DNA from: Planctomycetota bacterium
GTDB lineage: Bacteria; Planctomycetota; MHYJ01; WSZJ01; JACPWG01
Reading direction: 5' to 3'
DNA: 64,000 nt
Assembly: GCA_016197205.1 (NCBI GenBank)
Contig: JACPWG010000064.1
Location: 1-64,000 of the forward strand
The translations under genes were made by a program, and so were the position numbers. This document shows positions 40,101 to 49,366 of the stretch, in pieces. Within the stretch, counting starts at the first letter, position 1. Every line of letters starts with the position of its first letter. The notes under the pieces are model-generated. The model was not told the origin of the DNA, made no database searches, and saw nothing but the letters and a program-made list of their open reading frames with translations.

Positions 40101-42638
40101 CGCGCGTACGCGGCGGCCCGGTACGACGAAGGGTATGAGCGGGGCGTGCATGACGCCGACGCGGCGCTGATCCTCGACAAGGTTCTCGCGCTGTACGCGG
40201 TGACCGATTTGCTGCGCTTTTCGCCGTCCGCGCGGGCCGGTGCGTGCCTGCTGTGGGCCTTCGGGACGGACGACCGCACCCGCGCCCTCTGGCGACGAAA
40301 GGCCGGAAGTCTTGTGCGGCTCCGTGCGGCCTTCGGCGCCGGCCCGGAGCTCGGCGCGTTCGCTGAGGAGCTGGGCGGGCGCGTCGCGAAATTCATCGCG
40401 GAGCGCGGCCTTGCCCTGGACGGCGTCGGGGAGTCGAGCGGCGGAGTCGCAGCGAAAGCGCAGGGCGCGGGGAGCGGGGGAGAGGGCGCCGGCGAGAACG
40501 GCTTCGGGTCGGCGGCGGCCGGCGCGTACCTCTTCGAAGAACTGGGCCGGGACGCGCGTCGCTTCGTCACGGGCGCGGAGGCGGTGGCCCTCCGGGACGC
40601 GTTTCGCCGGCGCCTCGCGGACTCGGGCGCGGACCGCGCCTTCGCGGAGGACCTGCGGGCCTTCGACACGGACCTTGGGGAACAGCACCGCGTGGCGCGG
40701 GCGTGGCTGCGCGGCTTCGTCGATCGGTCGGCCGACCCGACCCTCGTCGATGCGCGCGTGGCCTTCGACGAGGCGGTCGCGCTGCTGCTGACCGAGCCGG
40801 CGCTTGACCGCGACGTCTCCAGCGCGCGCGGCGTCGCGGACGTGGAGGAGTTGCTCGGCCAGCATCCGCGTGTCGAGGGGCGGCGCCTGCGCCTGCGCCT
40901 GGACGAGTTCCTCGGGCGGGTCTCGGAGTTCCGGCGAGTGCGCGTCCCGGCATTTCGTCGCTTCCAGGCGCGCCGGCACGAGGTCCTGGTGCGGGAGCGG
41001 GAGCGGCTGCGGCTCTCGGAGTACCAGGCGAAGCCGATGACGACCTTCGTTCGCAACAAGCTGATCGACGAAGTGTACCTGCCGCTCATCGGCGACAACC
41101 TCGCGAAGCAGATCGGCGCGCTCGGCGAAGGCAAGCGGACCGACCTCATGGGCATGCTGCTCCTCGTGTCGCCGCCGGGGTACGGGAAGACGACGCTCAT
41201 GGAGTACGTCGCGAGCCGGCTGGGGCTGGTCTTCATGAAAGTGAACGGCCCGGCCCTCGGGCACGCGGTGACTTCGCTCGATCCGGCGGAGGCGACGAAC
41301 GCGACCGCGCGCCAAGAAGTCGAGAAGCTGAATCTCGCGCTCGAGATGGGGAACAACGTCCTCTTGTACCTGGACGACATCCAGCACACGTCGAGCGAGC
41401 TGTTGCAGAAGTTCATTTCGCTCTGCGACGCGCAACGGAAGATGGAGGGCGTGTGGCGCGGGCGGACGCGGACGTACGACCTGCGGGGGAAGCGCTTCTG
41501 CGTGTGCATGGCGGGGAACCCGTACACGGAGGCCGGCGTGCGCTTCCAGGTGCCGGACATGCTGGCGAACCGCGCGGACGTGTACAACCTGGGGGAGATC
41601 CTGCAGGGGAAGGATGACCTCTTCGCGCTGTCGTTCCTGGAGAACACCCTGACCTCGAACCCGATCCTCGCGCCGCTCACGACGCGCGACCCGGCCGACG
41701 TTTACAAGCTGCTGCGAATGGCGCGTGGCGAGGGGCTGGCCGCGAGCGAGCTTTCGACGAGCTACTCCGCCGCGGAGCTGGGGGACGTGCTGGCCGTGCT
41801 GAAGCGGCTCTTCCGGATCCAGGAGGTTGCTCTCGCGGTAAATCGCGAGTACATCCGCTCGGCTTCGCAGGAGGACGCCTACCGGACCGAGCCGCCGTTC
41901 AAGCTCCAGGGCAGTTACCGGAACATGAACAAGATGGCGGAGAAGGTCGTGCCGGTGATGAACGACGCCGAGTTGGAGCGGATGATCGACGACCACTACG
42001 CGAGCGAGGCGCAGACGCTGACGACCGGCGCGGAACACAACCTGCTGAAGTTGGCGGAGGTGCGCGGCAAGCTCTCCGGTGAGCGCCTGAGCCGCTGGGA
42101 GGAGATCAAGCGCGGCTTCGCGCGCGTGCAGCGGATGGGCGGGCGGGAGGAGGACCCTGCGACCCGTGTGGCGGGCGTGCTGTCCGGCGTGTCGGAGAAG
42201 CTGGCGGAGATCGGCGAGGCGATCTCGGGCGTAGGGCAGATCGCGGCCGGGCAGACCGTCGTGACGACCGGCGCGGACTCGGCGCTCGTGCCGTACTTGA
42301 AGCGGATCAACCAGATCCTGGCCGTCATGTGCGCGCAGGGGGCCGTGCCGGGAGCGGGGGGCGTCGGGGCCGGTGGTGCGGGTGCGGTCGCAGGCGGTGT
42401 GAATGCGCCTGGCGGCCGGTCGCTTGCGCCGCGCGAAAATCGGCTGGCCGCGCAGGCCGACCTGATCGACGCGACGTTGATTCCGATTCTCCAGGCGATG
42501 GCCCGCCAGATGAAACTAGTCAAGGGGCTGAAGGACCGCCGCGTGAAGGCCTTCCTCGGGCATGTCGAATCGATCCACACCCTCGACGAGCTGCTGGACG
42601 CGCTGGACACGATCGACGGCAAGCCGCAGGGGGGGTGA
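37194..42638 (+). CDS. Giant DUF3686/AAA ATPase
   Basis: 1814 residues; GAGG precedes the ATG. The N-terminal 460 residues (GTYELIRDRLVGHERALREK, LGDRLLFGYNVFVGLRTEI, YCLYADGKMVVFRAP) match DUF3686, a domain always linked to a C-terminal AAA module. A central region of about 850 residues is mainly helical. The AAA domain spans about 1305-1530 with Walker A PPGYGKTT near 1326, Walker B NVLLYLDDIQ near 1390 and a sensor-like NPYTEAG. The tail is helical. Such proteins are annotated as DNA-repair ATPases by transfer, but without nuclease or DNA-binding motifs here the function is open. Family members often sit with YqiJ/flotillin genes, as here, suggesting an ATP-driven remodeler working on the flotillin assembly. 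Confidence 0.88.
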   Translation: MPADTEAPPGSLAQGPEPTTIERGTYELIRDRLVGHERALREKADKLNARRLEVFGGTQLAIVGNERIRTENNCVPRDIVALGDRLLFGYNVFVGLRTEIAVADVLSLHRFQATEKGFTFEPVTGAEAAFLAHPKFVAEFKELYKYYKQTHLLQLRRVGPKLLAVFQIGPSVLDIKVFRWAIDPQEQLTYLDNRGERDHVFPPSHDFEWVPTGRENQVHGRHPHMNILNEVFVETVGGDLTVKIENNTEDGLGVYREPVEDPRQSLDDGQIFYAKVGVAILLKILPYREQRWRYLVFNTRTKSVHRIDAIGQACVALPEDHGFVFPGGFYLQTGRIKTFEGEIEGMEFERVVRSPNGEDVLYVFHRRDEGRDILLPYNLIRKEVQNPIHCHGYCLYADGKMVVFRAPAEGPTRVHAMQIWISPFQSDLFAARAPTGGGFLETIGNADLVRGISDALSLCRMIAEQAPSAAVYEDLVSASTRVMDAYHWLHREEAGDWLSTLREIRATAELILAEFEKVQSLRRQAEEAVRGAETALRKLVDGLHPDDWNSVDQFVDALAGLRAQRGQAITLRDKRYVDLARLAAVDAEAACEFDRVGGSTVRFLLRAGAFEPYAQRIEAVVARVPQVKKVAEAAPLAEDLEGIGRGLELLSEVVGGLKIDDATERTRILDGISEVLARLNRGRALLQGRRKELLRQEGAAEFAAQFRLLDQSLASALDLSDTPEKCDAQLSKLLLSIEDLEGRFGEFEEFREPLARKREGVYEAVNGRKQFLVDERQRRVQHLLEAAERIFQGIGRRAKTFKSEDELNAYFASDAMVAKLREMSGKLRELGDGVRAEEVQGRLKSSTLEAARALRDRKDMFEEGAAVIKLGRHRFAVNTQPLDLTLVPRNGVMEIHLASTDFFEPVEDAEIAGMRELWDQLLVSETTEVYRGEYLAFSMLTDAEEGKGGLTLARLTEATLREGGLAAEVRAYAAARYDEGYERGVHDADAALILDKVLALYAVTDLLRFSPSARAGACLLWAFGTDDRTRALWRRKAGSLVRLRAAFGAGPELGAFAEELGGRVAKFIAERGLALDGVGESSGGVAAKAQGAGSGGEGAGENGFGSAAAGAYLFEELGRDARRFVTGAEAVALRDAFRRRLADSGADRAFAEDLRAFDTDLGEQHRVARAWLRGFVDRSADPTLVDARVAFDEAVALLLTEPALDRDVSSARGVADVEELLGQHPRVEGRRLRLRLDEFLGRVSEFRRVRVPAFRRFQARRHEVLVRERERLRLSEYQAKPMTTFVRNKLIDEVYLPLIGDNLAKQIGALGEGKRTDLMGMLLLVSPPGYGKTTLMEYVASRLGLVFMKVNGPALGHAVTSLDPAEATNATARQEVEKLNLALEMGNNVLLYLDDIQHTSSELLQKFISLCDAQRKMEGVWRGRTRTYDLRGKRFCVCMAGNPYTEAGVRFQVPDMLANRADVYNLGEILQGKDDLFALSFLENTLTSNPILAPLTTRDPADVYKLLRMARGEGLAASELSTSYSAAELGDVLAVLKRLFRIQEVALAVNREYIRSASQEDAYRTEPPFKLQGSYRNMNKMAEKVVPVMNDAELERMIDDHYASEAQTLTTGAEHNLLKLAEVRGKLSGERLSRWEEIKRGFARVQRMGGREEDPATRVAGVLSGVSEKLAEIGEAISGVGQIAAGQTVVTTGADSALVPYLKRINQILAVMCAQGAVPGAGGVGAGGAGAVAGGVNAPGGRSLAPRENRLAAQADLIDATLIPILQAMARQMKLVKGLKDRRVKAFLGHVESIHTLDELLDALDTIDGKPQGG

Positions 42639-42688
42639 GGGCCGCCGCGGATCCGGATTGGTACTCTCCTCCGAGGTGGGGCAGTCCC

Positions 42689-43435
42689 ATGCGCATGCGC
42701 CCCATCCGCCTCGTCCTCCTTCCGGGCATGGACGGGACCGGCATCCTCTTCCGGCCGCTCCTCGAAGCCCTGCCCTCCGAGCTCCTCCCGGTAGTCGTCT
42801 CGTATCCGCCCGATCAAGCACTCGGCTACAGTGAACTCCTGCCGTTGGTCGAGGCCGCGCTCCCCAAGGGAGAACCCTTCCTCCTGCTTGCGGAGTCCTT
42901 CTCGGGACCGCTCGCGATTCGGGCCGCGGCGCGCCGGCCGGCGGGCCTGTGCGGGCTCGTGCTTTCCGCGTCCTTCGCGAAGAGCCCGTTTCGCCGGCTG
43001 CCGTCTTTGGTGATTCGGCTGCTCTGCGGCCTGATCCTTCGCGCGGGTCCGAAGGCGCTTGCCTCGCCGTTCCTCCTCGGGTTCGACCCGCCCCCAGCGC
43101 TGAAGGCGCTCTTGCTCGAAGCCCTCTCGACGCCTTCCACTGCCGTGCTGTCGCTTCGCCTCCGCGAGCTCCTCGCGGTCGACGCGACGGCTGAACTGCG
43201 AGGCTGTCCGGTGCCCATCCTCTGCCTCGCCGCCGCGCGAGACCGCGTGTTGCCGGGCTCGGCTTACGCCCACGTACTGGACGCATTCCCGGCCGCGAAG
43301 TCCGTCACGCTTGACGGCCCGCACTTGTTGTTGCAGCGGGCCCCAAGGGCGGCCGCGGAGGCCGTTCGCGCGTTCGCGGGCGAGGCGGCCTGCGCCTGCG
43401 ACGAAGCAACCCCGGAGGACAGCAGGAGGCTCTGA
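42689..43435 (+). CDS. Alpha/beta hydrolase
   Basis: 248 residues from the ATG at 42689 (GGTGGGG upstream). The open frame further upstream overlaps the AAA gene end and is a shadow. Features of the fold are an oxyanion stretch LLPGMDGTG, the nucleophile elbow AESFSGP with Ser as nucleophile, an acid in AAARDRVLP and His in LDGPHLLLQ near the C-terminus. A hydrophobic cap region (PSLVIRLLCGLILRAG) may bind lipid-like substrates. It belongs to the broad BioH-like esterase group, and the substrate is unknown. It follows the ATPase by 50 bases and may be co-transcribed. Confidence 0.8.
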   Translation: MRMRPIRLVLLPGMDGTGILFRPLLEALPSELLPVVVSYPPDQALGYSELLPLVEAALPKGEPFLLLAESFSGPLAIRAAARRPAGLCGLVLSASFAKSPFRRLPSLVIRLLCGLILRAGPKALASPFLLGFDPPPALKALLLEALSTPSTAVLSLRLRELLAVDATAELRGCPVPILCLAAARDRVLPGSAYAHVLDAFPAAKSVTLDGPHLLLQRAPRAAAEAVRAFAGEAACACDEATPEDSRRL

Positions 43436-44067
43436 ACCTTGTGGAATTGGCTCGCGGGACAGCCGCGAGCGGGTCGGCGGGATCGAACCTTGAGGCATGG
43501 TAGGGTGCCTCGAGGCCGCTCCCTAATGCTCGCGGTTCGGTTTTGTCTTCGCCGCCCTCAATGCGCAGCAGGTTCACCTGTGACGCCGCGGGCCTCGACC
43601 ACCGGAAGCTGTGCGAGGCTCTCCGCGTCTCGAACGGACATGCTCCTCGTTGGCGGGGGGAGGGTCCCGATCCGCGTCCCGTCGGGGGACGACGCGACGC
43701 GCGCCACTTCGATTTCCCAGTCCGTCAGCGTCTGGTAGCGATAGAAGCGCACCAGCGCGCCAGTCTCGACCTCCCACAACGAAAGCACCGGCACGGTCCA
43801 GGGGGCGCCGGGCTCGCTCTGCACGTCCGCGGCCGTCAGGAGCCGGCGGCTGTCCGGGAAAAAAACCAGGCACCGCACGTCTCCCTCCTGAAGCACCACC
43901 GGAGCAGCTCCGCGCCGCCGGCCGCGTCAAACACGCGCACCGCGGGTTCGCCGCCGCCATGCCCTTCCGCTCCCCTCGTCCCAGTCCCCTCCCGTCCTGG
44001 GAGCCCTGGTCTCCCCAGAACCGCGGGCGTCTTCGCCCCCGCTCTCGGCATTGCTCGTCACTGCGAG
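43436..44067. other. Gap holding the WD40 relic
   Basis: About 630 bases with no intact gene. Apart from the relic at 43529-43956, the right part (43957-44067) shows no recognisable signal. The alpha/beta hydrolase and the propeller gene converge here. Confidence 0.6.
43529..43956 (-). pseudogene. Decayed 3'-end copy of the STAND/WD40 gene
   Basis: This segment is a diverged direct-orientation copy of about 55848-56458, the end of the large DUF4062/WD40 gene. Shared peptide segments include LLTAADV, WTVPVLSLWEVETGALVR and RYQTLTDW. Relative to the parent, about 178 bases are missing near 43583 (parent 55904-56080). A one-base loss near 43895 breaks the frame, and no start codon context remains. 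It is not expected to be expressed. It marks the left boundary of the protease/propeller gene array. Confidence 0.85.
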
Positions 44068-45411
44068 TCAGGGCACCCGCAGTTTGAAGAGGGTCGGGGC
44101 GGACCGGAAAGACCGACGGAAAGGATCCGTGGGCAACGTCACGGGCATGGAGGAAGTCTCCGCTCCCGCGACATAGACGACCTTCCGCTCTTCATCCGCC
44201 ACTGCCGCGGCCACATAGAGCTTGGTCGAGAAGTCCCTCGTCGTCCGGAAGTCGGTCATGTCGCACTCGACCAGGCGGTAGTCGGAGAGCAGCAGCATCC
44301 GTTGCGCGCGCGGCAGAAATGCCATGCAAGTGAAGCCGGGCACCTTTCCGCAGGGAATCAGGTCCGCCTGGTAGCTCCGCCCGAGGCGGTAGACCTGGCC
44401 GCGTGTCGTCACGGCGAATCGGCCGTCCGGAAAGAAGGAGAGGACTCCCCAGCCCGTCGTTGGACGCGGGTTGGCTTCCCAGAGCCAATGTTCCTGGCCC
44501 TGGAATGGAGCCGTCGAGGGAAGCAGCAGGTCTCCGTCGTCGGCGTACACCTTCCGACGATCGGGTCGCGGCTGAAGACGACCTCGGCCGCCTGGGAGCT
44601 GGCGCGCGGCGGCCTTCGTCGTCATCGAGAGCACAGTGATGCCGGGCTTGTCGGTCGTGAGGAATACGGTCTCCTCGTCCACGGCAAACGCATCGAATAC
44701 GTCGACGTTCAGCTCGAGCCCCTCGGTCACGCGACCCGCGGCGACGTCGAGCAGGCTCACCCGATTGCGCGCGGCGATCAGATAGCGTCCTCCACCCGGG
44801 AGCGGAGAGAGCGTGAGGGTCCCTGGAGGAAGTTCGATCCGGCTTTTGACCTGAAACGTGGCGGTCTCCACGACGACGAGCGTGTGGGTCGGTGCGCAAA
44901 GGGCATACAGTTGTTCGCCGTCGGGGGACAAGCCGAGCCACCCGACCGCGTCGTTCAACTCCAGCGTCGCCGCCGGCGGCTCGAGCGGAGGCGGCTTCGA
45001 AGCGTCACCGCTCTTGCCGGCGCCTGTACCTGCACCCGCGCCGGCAACCGCAGCGCCCGGCCGCGGACGCGCGCGCGACACCGAGATGTAGCTGGCGTCC
45101 GAAAGCATCACCACCAGCTCGCCCTCTCCCACACGCACGTGGAACTCCCGGACCGCGAGGCTTCCTTGGATGGTGGTACCATCCGACAGAGAGAGCTGCG
45201 CACTGGGCCCGTTGAGGGCAATGCCCGTCAGATCCGACCAATTGACGTCCATTCCGCCGAGGCTCGACTCCACATGAAGCGGCGCGGCCTCCAACTCGCC
45301 GGAGACCAGTTCTCCGCTCTTCAGGTTGATCTCGACGTGAACCGGTTCCGCGCCCGCGATGGACGCGCCCAAGAGGACCCATGCCAGAGCGGCCGCGAGG
45401 AGTGCGCGCAC
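44068..45411 (-). CDS. Exported beta-domain/propeller protein, module copy 1
   Basis: 447 residues starting at GTG (45411), two bases after the stop of the preceding gene, with AAGGAG inside that gene. After the signal peptide (ending ASIAGA) come two short beta repeats of the form LKSGELVSGELEAAPL, then ESSLGGMDV, and LSDGTTIQGSLAV, resembling Sm-like five-strand units by pattern. A Gly/Ala/Pro linker follows, then a YVTN/WD-like propeller (GWLGLSPDGEQLYALCA, TLVVVETATFQVKSRIELP, VLSFFPDGRFAVTTRG) to the end. It has the same architecture as the genes at 51686 and 54376. It is probably periplasmic and non-enzymatic, acting as a binding partner of the trypsin/propeller protein encoded just upstream. 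Confidence 0.82.
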   Translation of the reverse strand: MRALLAAALAWVLLGASIAGAEPVHVEINLKSGELVSGELEAAPLHVESSLGGMDVNWSDLTGIALNGPSAQLSLSDGTTIQGSLAVREFHVRVGEGELVVMLSDASYISVSRARPRPGAAVAGAGAGTGAGKSGDASKPPPLEPPAATLELNDAVGWLGLSPDGEQLYALCAPTHTLVVVETATFQVKSRIELPPGTLTLSPLPGGGRYLIAARNRVSLLDVAAGRVTEGLELNVDVFDAFAVDEETVFLTTDKPGITVLSMTTKAAARQLPGGRGRLQPRPDRRKVYADDGDLLLPSTAPFQGQEHWLWEANPRPTTGWGVLSFFPDGRFAVTTRGQVYRLGRSYQADLIPCGKVPGFTCMAFLPRAQRMLLLSDYRLVECDMTDFRTTRDFSTKLYVAAAVADEERKVVYVAGAETSSMPVTLPTDPFRRSFRSAPTLFKLRVP

Positions 45412-45413
45412 GG

Positions 45414-47576
45414 CTACTTCTCCTTCACATCGAAAGCGACGACATCGGCCAAGTGCCGTAGCGTCCAGCTCGGCCCCCCACCGAATCCGGAATGGACGGG
45501 ATTGTATGGGTCCTTCTCCATTGCGAGCGCGTACAGCCGCGACCGCTTCGCATCCAGCCGCAGGCGCGAGCAGACCAGGTCCGAGGAAAAGACCCTCCGG
45601 GGTTGGAAGTCCTTCATCGACAGCTCCTGGAGCCGGCCCCCGAGAGTGGCAACGTAGGCAACTTCGCTCCCCAGGCCGAAGGTCGCCGAGGTAAAGGGCG
45701 CGACCTTTGCCACCACGCGCAGATCCATCCCGGGCGCGGCGAAGAGGCGGAACGCGAAGCCCATCGGGTGCAACATGAAAGTGCCGTCCGGCGACACCTC
45801 GAAGACCCTGCCCGCCCCGTCCGGTAGGGGGGGCGGAAGCTTCGGAAAGGCAAGGTCGTCCGGGCGAGGCGTCGGGCTCGGCTCCGCGTCGAGGGGAAAA
45901 CTGTGGACGTTCGTCCCCGCACCCCCGTAAGCGCGCCGCGCACCCGGGTGGACCCGCATCGCCGTCCAGTCGCCGGCGTGGCCGAAGAGGAGTCGGCTAC
46001 GCTGCTCCTTCACGTCCACGAGCGCAGGTCCCGAGTACTCGCCGGTCGACCGAACGAGCAGTCGTCGCTCATCGACCGTTTCCAGGTCGACCGGGTCGGG
46101 ATCGATCGGGAAGCTCGACGTGAGCTTCAGGCTCGCGGAGTCGAGTACCTGGATGAGCCCTCCGGACCTCGAGTCCGCGCTCTCGCGGCCCCTGACGTCG
46201 AGTTTCGGCGAACCGCGTGCAGCGACATACAGCGACGTCCCGTCGGGGGAGCAGGCCAAGTCGGTCGCGTTCTCCGAGACCTCGACGGAAGCGAGGACCT
46301 TGAGGCCGGCGGCCTCGAGCTTGTGGACCCGCCCGTCCGAGAGGTCCAGCACGAAGAGGCTCTCACCGTCGGGCGCAAGAAGCAGCTCGGCGAGCACGGC
46401 GCGGAGGCCGGCCTTCTGCGACGGAGCGATCGGCCGGCTCGCAGGCTCAGGCCCATGGGCCGCGGCCTCGCCCGGCTTCACGCCGCCGCCCGGCTGCGCG
46501 GTCCTCGGGGCCTTTGGATCGGCGGTGTTCGAGAAGCCGATGCGAGCCACTTGGGGTGCGGTCCACGTCACGCGCCCGCTCTTTTCCGTGCTCCCGAGTT
46601 GCCAGAGGTACTGGACCACGCCCTCGCCGTCCGGCGGACGCTTCAGCTCGGCGGAGCCCGTCCATGCGGTTCGCCCCTGCTCCCGCTTGAGCGGCAGGTC
46701 CTTCATCGACGTGCTTACCCGTTCCCACCGACCCGACTTGTCCGGCTGAGGGTCCGACGGGATTTGGTCGGCCGGGACGTAGGCTACGAGCGCCGCTTTC
46801 AGACTCTCTGTTGGATCGGAGAATTCCACGGACGCCTCGAGTCGCGTCGAGTTTCTGTCTACGCCTCTTCCCTCTACCGAAGCCTTGGTCACGTGCACCT
46901 GGAGCATGCCCGCCAGGCTGTCCACCTGGACCAGCCGCGGCCGATTGCTCCCCGCCGCGCTGCGCCGCAGCAAGCCTGCGAGCCGGCCGGAGGCCTCGAG
47001 GACCGCGCCTCCTTCGCAGCCCGGATCGATCTCGCCCGAAAGCTCGAGCTGGGCCGCCGGCCCGCCCTCGGCCGACGGCGCTGCTCCGACGACCTCCGCC
47101 TTCGAGCAGCAGGCGGCCGGGCTGTCGCTTGTGCTGTTCATCGAGCCAATGGAGAAGCCCGTGGGGAAGAGGCGCGTGCCCGGCGCCACTTTGCCCCCGC
47201 CCCCGATTTCCAGCGGAGTCGGCAGGTCCTTCGCGTCCCTCGCATCTACGTGGAGCAGGGCGAGTCCCGTCGCCGCGTCGATGTAATCGACCGTTGCAAC
47301 GAGGACGGTCTCGGTCTTGGTTCGGCTGTGAAGGATGAGTCCGAACCGATCACCGTTCCCCAACAATTCGGAGGCCGTAAGGAACCAGCCTGTCTTCCCG
47401 GCTTTGCGGACGAGGAACGAGGCCCCTCCGCCAGGTTGCTTGTCGGTGCCTCTCCGGATGAAGCCCGTTGCGCCGGCCACTCGGTCGAGCGCGGAAGAGC
47501 TGGGTTCCTGGGCTTGAACCAGGCCCGCGAGGTTCGCCATCACCGCACAGGCGGAGGCCAGGAGTCGAAAGCGCAT
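45414..47576 (-). CDS. Exported trypsin-fold pseudoprotease/propeller, module copy 1
   Basis: 720 residues from the ATG at 47576 (GGAGGTCCCC upstream). The signal peptide (ending GLVQAQ) is followed by a trypsin/HtrA-like domain (about 30-225). Aligned with the paralogue at 49494, all three catalytic positions are lost: His becomes Glu70 (LTASELL), Asp becomes Gly104 and Ser becomes Glu188 (DPGCEGGAV). A middle beta region carries WERVSTSMKDLPL, and a C-terminal propeller (LLLAPDGESLFVLDLSDGRV, LACSPDGTSLYVAARGS) resembles the other propellers of the array. It is therefore predicted to bind rather than cleave. It is divergent from the plus-strand members, with a 482-base gap between them, and the propeller gene at 44068 is translated right behind it. 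Confidence 0.85.
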   Translation of the reverse strand: MRFRLLASACAVMANLAGLVQAQEPSSSALDRVAGATGFIRRGTDKQPGGGASFLVRKAGKTGWFLTASELLGNGDRFGLILHSRTKTETVLVATVDYIDAATGLALLHVDARDAKDLPTPLEIGGGGKVAPGTRLFPTGFSIGSMNSTSDSPAACCSKAEVVGAAPSAEGGPAAQLELSGEIDPGCEGGAVLEASGRLAGLLRRSAAGSNRPRLVQVDSLAGMLQVHVTKASVEGRGVDRNSTRLEASVEFSDPTESLKAALVAYVPADQIPSDPQPDKSGRWERVSTSMKDLPLKREQGRTAWTGSAELKRPPDGEGVVQYLWQLGSTEKSGRVTWTAPQVARIGFSNTADPKAPRTAQPGGGVKPGEAAAHGPEPASRPIAPSQKAGLRAVLAELLLAPDGESLFVLDLSDGRVHKLEAAGLKVLASVEVSENATDLACSPDGTSLYVAARGSPKLDVRGRESADSRSGGLIQVLDSASLKLTSSFPIDPDPVDLETVDERRLLVRSTGEYSGPALVDVKEQRSRLLFGHAGDWTAMRVHPGARRAYGGAGTNVHSFPLDAEPSPTPRPDDLAFPKLPPPLPDGAGRVFEVSPDGTFMLHPMGFAFRLFAAPGMDLRVVAKVAPFTSATFGLGSEVAYVATLGGRLQELSMKDFQPRRVFSSDLVCSRLRLDAKRSRLYALAMEKDPYNPVHSGFGGGPSWTLRHLADVVAFDVKEK

Positions 47577-48058
47577 GGGGGACCTCCTCTCTTGCGTCAA
47601 TGGGTCCAGCGCGACTGCGCTGTAGCCAATCGACGCCGGAACCACGGACTCCACACATGAACGATGACTTCACAGATTTGTGATCTGTGAAATCTCGTTG
47701 AATCTGTGAAATCTGTGGTTTTCGTGGCGTTCGACCACGGCAGAATAGTTGCATGAAAACGTACTTCGTAGGGCTGGCAGGAGATGGCATTCTAGCTCCG
47801 ATGCCGGACTACGGAAAATGAATTCCGCCGGGAGCTGCAACCCACGCGTCCCCTCCTCTTGCATTGTCTCCGCCTCTTCGCTACACTGCTTGCGTTCATC
47901 CAGTTCGCGCGCCCCCCCAACCGCGGTCGCACCTTCCCATGGCAGCCGGGCAGTCGGACCGGCTGCGACTCTGCGTGCGCCGCGCGCATCGGGCTCCGTG
48001 TCGGACCCTCGGCGCCGAGCCACCCGGAGACCTCATCCCCCGGCAGGGAGGAGAGCCT
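47577..48058. other. Divergent control region with repeat words
   Basis: About 480 bases separating the minus-strand pair from the plus-strand genes, so promoters for both directions must lie here. At 47671-47718 are repeated AATCTGTGAAATC words, and the first of them forms a small stem CACAGAT / ATCTGTG (47671-47689). No clear promoter pair could be chosen. An open frame at 47859-48062 has no recognisable feature. Confidence 0.5.
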
Positions 48059-49345
48059 GTGACCCTGCGCCGCGAGGCTTGCGTTGTCCTCGGTCTGCTG
48101 CTTTTCCTGCTCGGCCCCGCTCGCGACCTCCGCGCGCAGGAGCTCGACCCCGCCCGCCTTCGCGTCCTCAAAGACGCCACAGCCTTCGTTCGGGTTGAGG
48201 GTCCCTACTTCCTCGCCCGCGGTACCGCGTTCCTGGTGGAAAAGCGCGGCGCCACGGCCTACTTTCTCACGCTGGCCTCGGGCGTCCTGGGCAGCACGAA
48301 GATGACGCTGGTGCTGAAAAGCGGGACGAGCGACCAGCAGGTGGTCTCCGCGGCCGTCGTGGCCCTGGACCCGGGAGGGAAATTGGCCTGCTTGGCGGTG
48401 GAGGGAGCGGCCTCCCTTCCGCACCCGCTTGAGCTGAAGGAGCGGACGGAGGTCGTGGAGACCTCCCCTGTTTTCGTCGCGGGCTACCCGTTCGCGGAGG
48501 CGCTATCGGCCAAAGCACAGAATCCGGAGGTGACCATTGAGGCCGGGTTCGTGCAGGCCCTGCGCCATAACGACCGGGACCAGCTCTCGCTCATCCAACT
48601 GGGCGGCGACGTCAATCCGGGCATGGGCGGCGGGCCGCTTCTCGACGCGAAGGGGGCGCTAACGGGGATGGTGCTTGGCAAGCTCGAGGGCAGCCAGACG
48701 GCGTTCGCCTTGCCGGTCGAGGCCCTCCGCGCCTTCCTGCGGCCCCACTGCTCGTCCGTCAAGCTGGACAGCGTCGGGGAATCCCTGACGTCCTCGAAGC
48801 TCGGCTTGAGCGCGACGATCGTGGATCCGAAGCGGAGGATCCGGTCCGTGGACGCCGGTTGGATCCGCCGCGACTCGCTCGGCGCGCTGCCGCAGGTGGG
48901 CCGGGATGGGACGTGGAGCGCGGTATCCACGAGCCTGAAGGTGAATCGGCTGGAAGTGTACTCGGACAATTCCAGCGTCCACGGGGTGTGGCCGGTCGAA
49001 CGGGCTGCCGCCGATCCGAAGACGTTGACTTTCGTCGTGCAAATTCGGATCACCGAGGTCGATGGAGGGACCGCCTGGATGGAGCCGGCGACCGTCGAGG
49101 TCACCTTTCAGGACATCCCGGGCGCCATGAATCAAGTAGTCGTCCAGAGCCAGCTCGTGAGCATGGAACGGGCCGTCCGAGCGCGCGATTGGCGAACGGC
49201 CAACGCCTTCGCCAAATCGCTCGCGAAGCTCGGCAAGATCGCGTATCCCGCGCTCGAGGCGGCACGCCAGAAGTGGTCGAATCCGCTCTGGCACGAATTC
49301 CTCGATTACGTAAAGGGCGGTCCTCCGCCTCGCATCCCCAAATAG
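48059..49345 (+). CDS. Exported trypsin-fold pseudoprotease without propeller
   Basis: 428 residues from the GTG at 48059, with GGGAGGAG just upstream; the frame before it is unsupported. The signal peptide (LGLLLFLLGPARDLRA) is followed by a trypsin-like fold (about 30-245). Compared with the active paralogue at 49494 the triad is gone: His to Ser74 (LTLASGVLG), Asp to Lys108 and Ser to Gly190 (NPGMGGGPLL). The next part (about 260-375) matches the middle beta region of the paralogues (RDGTWSAVSTSLKVNRLEV). Instead of a propeller it ends in a helical stretch (RAVRARDWRTANAFAKSLAK). It probably binds peptides or shields a partner. It is the first plus-strand gene of the array. Confidence 0.82.
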   Translation: MTLRREACVVLGLLLFLLGPARDLRAQELDPARLRVLKDATAFVRVEGPYFLARGTAFLVEKRGATAYFLTLASGVLGSTKMTLVLKSGTSDQQVVSAAVVALDPGGKLACLAVEGAASLPHPLELKERTEVVETSPVFVAGYPFAEALSAKAQNPEVTIEAGFVQALRHNDRDQLSLIQLGGDVNPGMGGGPLLDAKGALTGMVLGKLEGSQTAFALPVEALRAFLRPHCSSVKLDSVGESLTSSKLGLSATIVDPKRRIRSVDAGWIRRDSLGALPQVGRDGTWSAVSTSLKVNRLEVYSDNSSVHGVWPVERAAADPKTLTFVVQIRITEVDGGTAWMEPATVEVTFQDIPGAMNQVVVQSQLVSMERAVRARDWRTANAFAKSLAKLGKIAYPALEAARQKWSNPLWHEFLDYVKGGPPPRIPK

Positions 49346-49366
49346 GGCATGGTTCAACCCGGCCGC

